From contig JBJXHC010000067.1 in the NCBI GenBank assembly GCA_046160825.1, positions 1 through 10,376 on the forward strand: a stretch of 10,376 bases of DNA, written 5' to 3'. The stretch is from JBJXHC01 sp046160825. Its GTDB lineage: Bacteria > Bacteroidota > Ignavibacteria > UBA10030 > UBA6906. The notes below the pieces were generated by a model that worked only from the letters and a program-made list of their open reading frames with translations, was not told the origin of the DNA and did no database searches. Positions 5,970-10,376 of this stretch are shown piece after piece. Each line of letters starts with the position of its first letter. Position 1 is the first letter of the stretch. Made by a program: the position numbers and the translations under genes.

Positions 5970-8564
5970 TTACTTCATCAATACAAGTTTGTTGGCCTTG
6001 CTGTAGACAATACTACCGTTTGCATTCATTACAGTCAATCTTGCAATGTATATGCCGCTCGATACTTTCTCGGCATTCCAGGTCGTGGTGTAGTACCCAG
6101 GCGCGAACTCACCACGGACAAGTGCTGCCACCTCTCTCCCTAGCACATCAAAGATGGTTAGTGACACTTGAGCTGCCTCCGGCAAGGCGTATACAATCGA
6201 AGTTGACGGGTTGAATGGGTTGGGATAGTTCTGTTCCAGAAAGAAAGCCGAAGGCTGAGTTCCGCCCGTGGTCAGGTCCTTCGGAGGAGCCGGTGGTGGT
6301 TCATCAACCAATTCACTGCTCCTGGCGGATGGATTGAGACTTGAAGAAGAGAAGTACAATGTTCCGTCCTGGTTTACTTTCACCCAATATCCCTTTCCAG
6401 GAATCAACGTGTCAACAACCTGATACGGTGGGAAATAATGATAGAACGCTGTAGCTACAATGCCACCGGGCAATGAGGTCACCTGAGAAGTGAGAACGGT
6501 ATCCTCAAAAGGGCCAACCATATTCCAGCCGTTTGAAACACTCGCCTGTTTGTCAACTGTGGTGTATCCGCAAACGCTGTATGAGAAATCTCCATCGAAC
6601 TTCACCCAATAACCAACCCCGGGATCCAGTGTGTCGTCTGCCACGTACCCCGAGGGAGTGAATCGGAATGGATGACTCACTGCGTCGGGAAGGATCGGAA
6701 GGTAGTAGTTTGGCGGAACAGATACTGGAAGTGAAATCATGTTCCATCCGCCATGGACTGTGACAGTCCTGCACACTTCCTCCGTTCGTTCAATCCAGAG
6801 TTCTGTGATTGTTGCTGGGACAATGATCTCAGTTTGCGTTCTCATATTCGCATTGACGAGGATGCCGCCGAAGGGATCTCGTATGTGCATCCCGCCACTC
6901 GGGAACCCGGTCGTATCCCATCGAAGGGTGATTGGTTGGCTGCACGCTTGGAGTTTGAGTTTCCAGCGCAATTCCATTAGTGAATCGCTTCTGAAATCCC
7001 GTAGAGAAGCGGATAAACTGCACGGGAGCAAGAACCTGACATCGAACGCTCCCGCAGGTGGAGCCGGAGGAAGTTCAGATTCTCCGTAGACACTGTCAAT
7101 GCAATCTGTCGCGAGTGAAGCTTGACCAAAGATCGGGCGAAGTGTATCACCACAACCGTCATACGCCGTCAGAGTTGTTTGCCATGTCGATTGCTGGAAC
7201 GGCCAACCGCCGAGATGGTAAAGGGAGTCAACTTCTGCGGCACTCAAGGAGCGATTGTAAATTGAAATGTCATCCAGCAGGCCATCTAACGGACCATCAC
7301 CAACATAGCCGAGATGCAGGGACATGCTAGTTAATGAAACAATCTGGCTTACTGCGGCTGTAGCCCCCACTTCATTTCCGTCCAAGTACAATTTCATGAT
7401 AGCGGAAACCCCATCCCATACAGCGGTAACCTGAGACCATTGATCAATTTGCAAAGAGGGGCTTGAAACGAGGTATGAGTAGATGCTATTTACGCTGTCT
7501 GAGTTGACCTTGAGTCTTAACGTGCTGTCGGGCTCAATAGCAATTGCCCATTCATTGAAGTACGTCCCCGGTGTTGAGGCCGCCCCCTTGAATGCGATCG
7601 CTTGGTGTTGATAGCTGTTGATCTTGATCCAAGCTGTGAATGTAAACTGCTGCGTCGAACTAAACGCGAATGACGATGAGTGTGGAATCTGAATGGAATT
7701 ATCGACGCCATTGAATCCATAGGCCTTGCCCGTGTTACCAAATCTGTCATTTACCAATGTTGCTCCAAACACAGTACCGTTGTTTCCGTTTCCACTTTCA
7801 TCGTTTGCATTCCCGTTGAAAGGATAAAAGGCAACGAGGCCCTGGGGACCGGTCTGCTGTATCCATACTGGCCCATTGACCAGCGTCCCATGGTTGCCGT
7901 AACTGCTCAGGTCACTTGCCGATGAACCGGAGCCTTCATCGAACCGCCAGTAACCAACTAAACCCGTCTCCACCCCAGTGAGAGTATCGTTCATCGCCTG
8001 CTGGATCTCAGATTGAGTCCTTGCAATACTCCAGATTCGAACTTCGTCGATGATCCCTGCGAAGAAATTTGGACCTGACCCTGAGTACGACCCAATACGG
8101 ATGTCTTCCGCTTGCCCAGAGATTGCAAAGTTACCAGATGCAGATCTCGTCGTATCAATGATTCCGTTAATGAGAATTGCCTGTTGGATACTATCGTATG
8201 TTACCGCAACATGGTACCAGGTATTCGGCGTTAGTGAAGCACTACTGAAGAAAGCCCCTCCTGATGAAATATCAATTCCATACATGTCGACACGGAGTTT
8301 TCCATCTGGCTGGGTTGCTATTGCGTAGTCGTTTTGATTGCCAGACGATATAATCGAAGCATTGAGAAAACTACTTGAATAGACCCAGGCTTCCATAGTG
8401 ATCTGGTTTGTGAAGTCTGTTGTCAGCGAGGCAGACTCTGGCAGGTCCACGTAGTCATCTGTACCGTCAAACTGAAGGGCATAACCTGCGGGTTGGGCAA
8501 CGGATTCATAGCAGATTATTGCCAAAAGCGCAAAGACCAACCGAATCTGATTCAACCATTTCAT
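5970..8564 (-). CDS. Secreted two-LamG protein with T9SS type A sorting domain
   Basis: 864 residues. A signal peptide covers about 1-23. LamG/concanavalin-like domain 1 spans about 27-232 (LQFDGTDDYVDLP, MEAWVYSS, IIDEVRIWSIAR, YWRFDEGSG). LamG domain 2 spans about 243-452 (VAFYPFNGNANDESGNG, YGFNGVDNSI, FTAWIKI, GLLDDISIYNRSLS). A beta-rich segment (about 465-595) includes ELPPAPPAGAFDVRF, a phrase I associate with secreted Ignavibacteria-type proteins. Next come two related roughly 60-residue modules, each starting GWNM (607 and 679) and ending GYWVK (651 and 725). The end (about 773-864) is a T9SS type A sorting domain: NYPNPFNPSTSIVYALPE, VSLTIFDVLGREV, W.AEKVSSGIYIARL. The protein should cross the outer membrane by T9SS and be surface-attached or released. 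LamG domains often bind glycans or proteins; no catalytic domain is visible. AAGGGG (8572-8577) lies 7 bases before ATG. It follows the membrane regulator gene after 124 bp. Confidence 0.93.
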   Translation of the reverse strand: MKWLNQIRLVFALLAIICYESVAQPAGYALQFDGTDDYVDLPESASLTTDFTNQITMEAWVYSSSFLNASIISSGNQNDYAIATQPDGKLRVDMYGIDISSGGAFFSSASLTPNTWYHVAVTYDSIQQAILINGIIDTTRSASGNFAISGQAEDIRIGSYSGSGPNFFAGIIDEVRIWSIARTQSEIQQAMNDTLTGVETGLVGYWRFDEGSGSSASDLSSYGNHGTLVNGPVWIQQTGPQGLVAFYPFNGNANDESGNGNNGTVFGATLVNDRFGNTGKAYGFNGVDNSIQIPHSSSFAFSSTQQFTFTAWIKINSYQHQAIAFKGAASTPGTYFNEWAIAIEPDSTLRLKVNSDSVNSIYSYLVSSPSLQIDQWSQVTAVWDGVSAIMKLYLDGNEVGATAAVSQIVSLTSMSLHLGYVGDGPLDGLLDDISIYNRSLSAAEVDSLYHLGGWPFQQSTWQTTLTAYDGCGDTLRPIFGQASLATDCIDSVYGESELPPAPPAGAFDVRFLLPCSLSASLRDFRSDSLMELRWKLKLQACSQPITLRWDTTGFPSGGMHIRDPFGGILVNANMRTQTEIIVPATITELWIERTEEVCRTVTVHGGWNMISLPVSVPPNYYLPILPDAVSHPFRFTPSGYVADDTLDPGVGYWVKFDGDFSYSVCGYTTVDKQASVSNGWNMVGPFEDTVLTSQVTSLPGGIVATAFYHYFPPYQVVDTLIPGKGYWVKVNQDGTLYFSSSSLNPSARSSELVDEPPPAPPKDLTTGGTQPSAFFLEQNYPNPFNPSTSIVYALPEAAQVSLTIFDVLGREVAALVRGEFAPGYYTTTWNAEKVSSGIYIARLTVMNANGSIVYSKANKLVLMK

Positions 8565-8610
8565 TTTGAATCCCCTTTTGATGGTTATTGATTGACTAAA
8601 ATCAGGGATA

Positions 8611-8643
8611 AATGTAAAGACAAAGGATTACCAATTGGATTAC
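8611..8643 (-). promoter_or_regulatory. Putative operator/promoter: heptamer direct repeat plus -10 box upstream of the LamG gene
   Basis: On the minus strand GTAATCC (8637-8643) is repeated exactly as GTAATCC (8625-8631) with a 5-bp gap. Eight bases later comes TACATT (8611-8616), four of six to a -10 box. There is no good -35 hexamer where one would be needed. SARP-type activators are known to bind heptameric direct repeats (usually 11-bp period) that replace the -35 region, about 8 bp from the -10. The upstream gene encodes a protein with a SARP/BTAD-like region. The 12-bp period and the single example make this a hypothesis. Confidence 0.35.
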
Positions 8644-8688
8644 TGGAGAATATCAAACCGATTAATTCTTTGGTGAGGGAGAGGAATT

Positions 8689-10344
8689 CTAACGAACCAC
8701 TTCTTCGAATGATTTGCCGTAAGGTTTACCAGTGGTCTCTTCATACTCACGGACGTATTTTTCATAGGTCTCTCTTGCTTGACTCGGTCTACCAAGATCC
8801 CCCAGGCTCTGTACTTTGTTGACCATACTTTGCTCATGGAGGTTATCCCATACGAGGGTTGCACTTGAAATCCTCAAAGCCAACTCCGGGTCAAGGCCAT
8901 GGCTATTGGTCATCAACTGACTCAGGCACGCTTTGATAACTCGTTCACGCAAGTCCACTCGTAAAGGGTCGAGCCAATCGTAGTCCTGATCCTCCAATAA
9001 TTCGCCCCTGCTTGCCAAACCGGCAAGCTTGTTCGCGTTTTCTTCGCTTGCCATTCCAGCACCCTGGAGGCTCTCAGTCAGATCATTAAGATCGCAGGAT
9101 ACTGTCTTTCCCAAATCGATCCGAACTGATGAACCGGTATTGACAATCTGGATATCTCCAATACTGGTCAATAACTTCCGTAGCTTCGTCGCTGTGACGT
9201 TTCTGGAATTCTTTGCGCTCTCCTTGTCAAAGTTTGGCCACAATGCCAGAGTAAGCTTCTGAGAAGAGACACCACGGATGCTCGAACCCGAAGCAACGGA
9301 ATGGATCAATACAAAGAGAAAGTACTCTCGGATTTTGGGCGAAAATTCAGACGTGACATCATTTCCTTGCAGATCGATGGCCTGAAAGTGACCTAAGAGA
9401 CGGATGGAAGACCGAACTTGGGCAATACGCTCAGTGCTTGAGGGTAACTTCGTGTCTACCTTGGAAGGAATCACAGCAAACCTCCGGCGATACCAAACAA
9501 AGAAGCCAAGCGTAAAAACAACCGCGAGCGCTATCGCGAGAGCCGTGCGAGGAACATCTGTTTGGGAATTGTTTTCCTTTCCAGTCACGAGAGGTTCGCT
9601 TGCCATTGGCGAATCCGGCGACCACAATATGTTCTTAGCATAGGCCGTGAGATTACTGTTAGAGGAATCTTGAACTTTCGCGCCCTCTCCTTCGTCAAAA
9701 TGAAAGAGTAGTACGGTATGTTCATCATTTTGATGCCTCATGGCAGGAATGAAATTGTCACGGTAACGTGCCACATTGGAAAACCGTACTTCATCAATCC
9801 AACCACGGAAGCCGAGGTGATTTCCATCCCAATGGTTGCTTGCTCCTATCGACATATCAATTTCATTTGCCGACGGCGTCTCGTCACAAAATGCTCTGCG
9901 CACTTGTCGGCCATCCACAAATAGCCTGATAGTATCACCATCCCAGACGCCGGCGAGATGATGCCACTTCTCAATGTCGATACCTCTTCGCAATTCAACA
10001 ATTCGATTATTTCCTGTGCATGAGTTGGCACAGAGAAAACGGGGAGTCATCTGGTCACCCAAGGCAAGCACCCAGTCATCTTTGCAATCACCGATTGCCT
10101 TGTTGAGAATTGCACCCCTTGCATCCGAATGCATCGGCTTGACCCAAGCCTCAAATGTCAAGGCTCGTGTCTTGGTATAACTGTTTTGCGTCGGATTAAA
10201 GGGGACACGAACGATAGAACCCTGCAACTTACCGTCGAAGAAAAGACTAAAGTTTCCTGCGCTGGTTTTGGTGGGCGCGGAACCAGAGCAGAAGGTTGTA
10301 AAAAGCAGCAAAACAATTGACAGCGTAGTGCGGCGAATATTCAT
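8689..10344 (-). CDS. Transmembrane one-component regulator: LamG ectodomain, TM helix, cytoplasmic winged-helix + BTAD-like domain
   Basis: 551 residues. An N-terminal signal peptide (about 1-22, not a good lipobox) is followed by a LamG-like domain at about 31-245: FSLFFDGKL, ALTFEAWVKP, HHLAGVWDGDTIRLFVDG, GWIDEVRFSNVAR and the LFHFDEGEG tail. One TM helix lies at about 267-285, and RRR directly after it predicts a cytoplasmic C-terminus. Residues about 313-413 look like an OmpR/SARP winged helix: IRLLGHFQAIDLQGNDVT, FSPKIREYFLFVLIH, LTLALWPNFDKESAKNSRN, ATKLRKLL, then a wing-like VNTGSSVRIDL. Residues about 414-546 look like a BTAD/TPR-type helical domain (DYDWLDPLRVDLRERVI, LGDLGRPSQARETYEKYVREYE). 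Expected action is ligand sensing outside the membrane and DNA binding inside. Topology is the reverse of ToxR/CadC, whose DNA-binding domain is N-terminal. AAGGGG (10355-10360) lies 10 bases before ATG. The likely target is the LamG gene just downstream; no kinase or receiver is seen. Domain calls are by eye. Confidence 0.8.
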   Translation of the reverse strand: MNIRRTTLSIVLLLFTTFCSGSAPTKTSAGNFSLFFDGKLQGSIVRVPFNPTQNSYTKTRALTFEAWVKPMHSDARGAILNKAIGDCKDDWVLALGDQMTPRFLCANSCTGNNRIVELRRGIDIEKWHHLAGVWDGDTIRLFVDGRQVRRAFCDETPSANEIDMSIGASNHWDGNHLGFRGWIDEVRFSNVARYRDNFIPAMRHQNDEHTVLLFHFDEGEGAKVQDSSNSNLTAYAKNILWSPDSPMASEPLVTGKENNSQTDVPRTALAIALAVVFTLGFFVWYRRRFAVIPSKVDTKLPSSTERIAQVRSSIRLLGHFQAIDLQGNDVTSEFSPKIREYFLFVLIHSVASGSSIRGVSSQKLTLALWPNFDKESAKNSRNVTATKLRKLLTSIGDIQIVNTGSSVRIDLGKTVSCDLNDLTESLQGAGMASEENANKLAGLASRGELLEDQDYDWLDPLRVDLRERVIKACLSQLMTNSHGLDPELALRISSATLVWDNLHEQSMVNKVQSLGDLGRPSQARETYEKYVREYEETTGKPYGKSFEEVVR

Positions 10345-10376
10345 CGTAGGAGAGCCCCTTTGGGATCACCGGGGAA

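Noticed and set aside
5967..5973. A third copy of the GGATTAC heptamer
   Set aside because: It is single and overlaps the stop codon of the LamG gene, so it is most likely chance. It also shows that the 7-mer alone is not strong evidence.
8644..8688. Terminator between the regulator and the LamG gene
   Set aside because: No G/C-rich stem with a T-run is visible, so read-through from the regulator gene into the LamG gene remains possible.
10280..10344. Lipoprotein signal for the membrane regulator (Cys at residue 19)
   Set aside because: The residues before the Cys (TTF) do not fit a lipobox, and the protein has its own TM helix.

Overview
The window looks like chromosome from a member of the Bacteroidota/Chlorobi lineage, most likely an Ignavibacteria- or Kapabacteria-like organism. 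The main evidence is a large secreted protein that ends in a classic type IX secretion (T9SS) sorting domain with the NYPNPFNPST signature. A fused alpha/beta 2-oxoacid dehydrogenase E1 and GldG-family/DUF4340 genes fit this placement. Base composition is moderate and even, and I see no tRNA, rRNA, CRISPR array, insertion sequence or phage gene. The lineage is an inference from protein style; no taxonomic marker is present.

Layout: positions 1-1207 carry the end of a plus-strand operon, namely the C-terminus of a GldG-like ABC-transporter auxiliary protein followed 3 bp later by a DUF4340 protein. It ends at a hairpin (1234-1265) that also serves the converging minus-strand gene. Everything after that is on the minus strand. 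Reading from high to low coordinates, in the direction of transcription, the order is: a membrane-spanning regulator (LamG ectodomain, one TM helix, cytoplasmic winged-helix plus BTAD-like domain; 8689-10344); a two-LamG T9SS-secreted protein (5970-8564); a fused E1 alpha/beta 2-oxoacid dehydrogenase (3716-5809); an ornithine carbamoyltransferase-like enzyme (2628-3542); and a DUF6600 secreted/envelope protein with an Arg-rich tail (1295-2479). Hairpin terminators follow the LamG gene, the E1 gene (two in tandem) and the convergent pair, so the minus-strand genes are probably several transcription units and not one operon.

The most interesting part is the right third. A SARP/BTAD-type DNA-binding region is attached, in type-I orientation, to an extracytoplasmic LamG domain. 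The next gene encodes a secreted protein whose first LamG module has the same layout. Between them, upstream of the LamG gene, is a direct heptamer repeat (GTAATCC-N5-GTAATCC) placed 8 bp before a plausible -10 box, which resembles the architecture of SARP operators. I infer a one-component trans-membrane switch that senses an exported ligand or surface state and controls the neighbouring surface protein. This is a hypothesis. Two further points deserve attention: a near-consensus sigma-54 (-24/-12) promoter in front of the DUF6600 gene, and the carbamoyltransferase, which lacks the usual HCLP cysteine (HRLP here) and a recognisable SMG loop.
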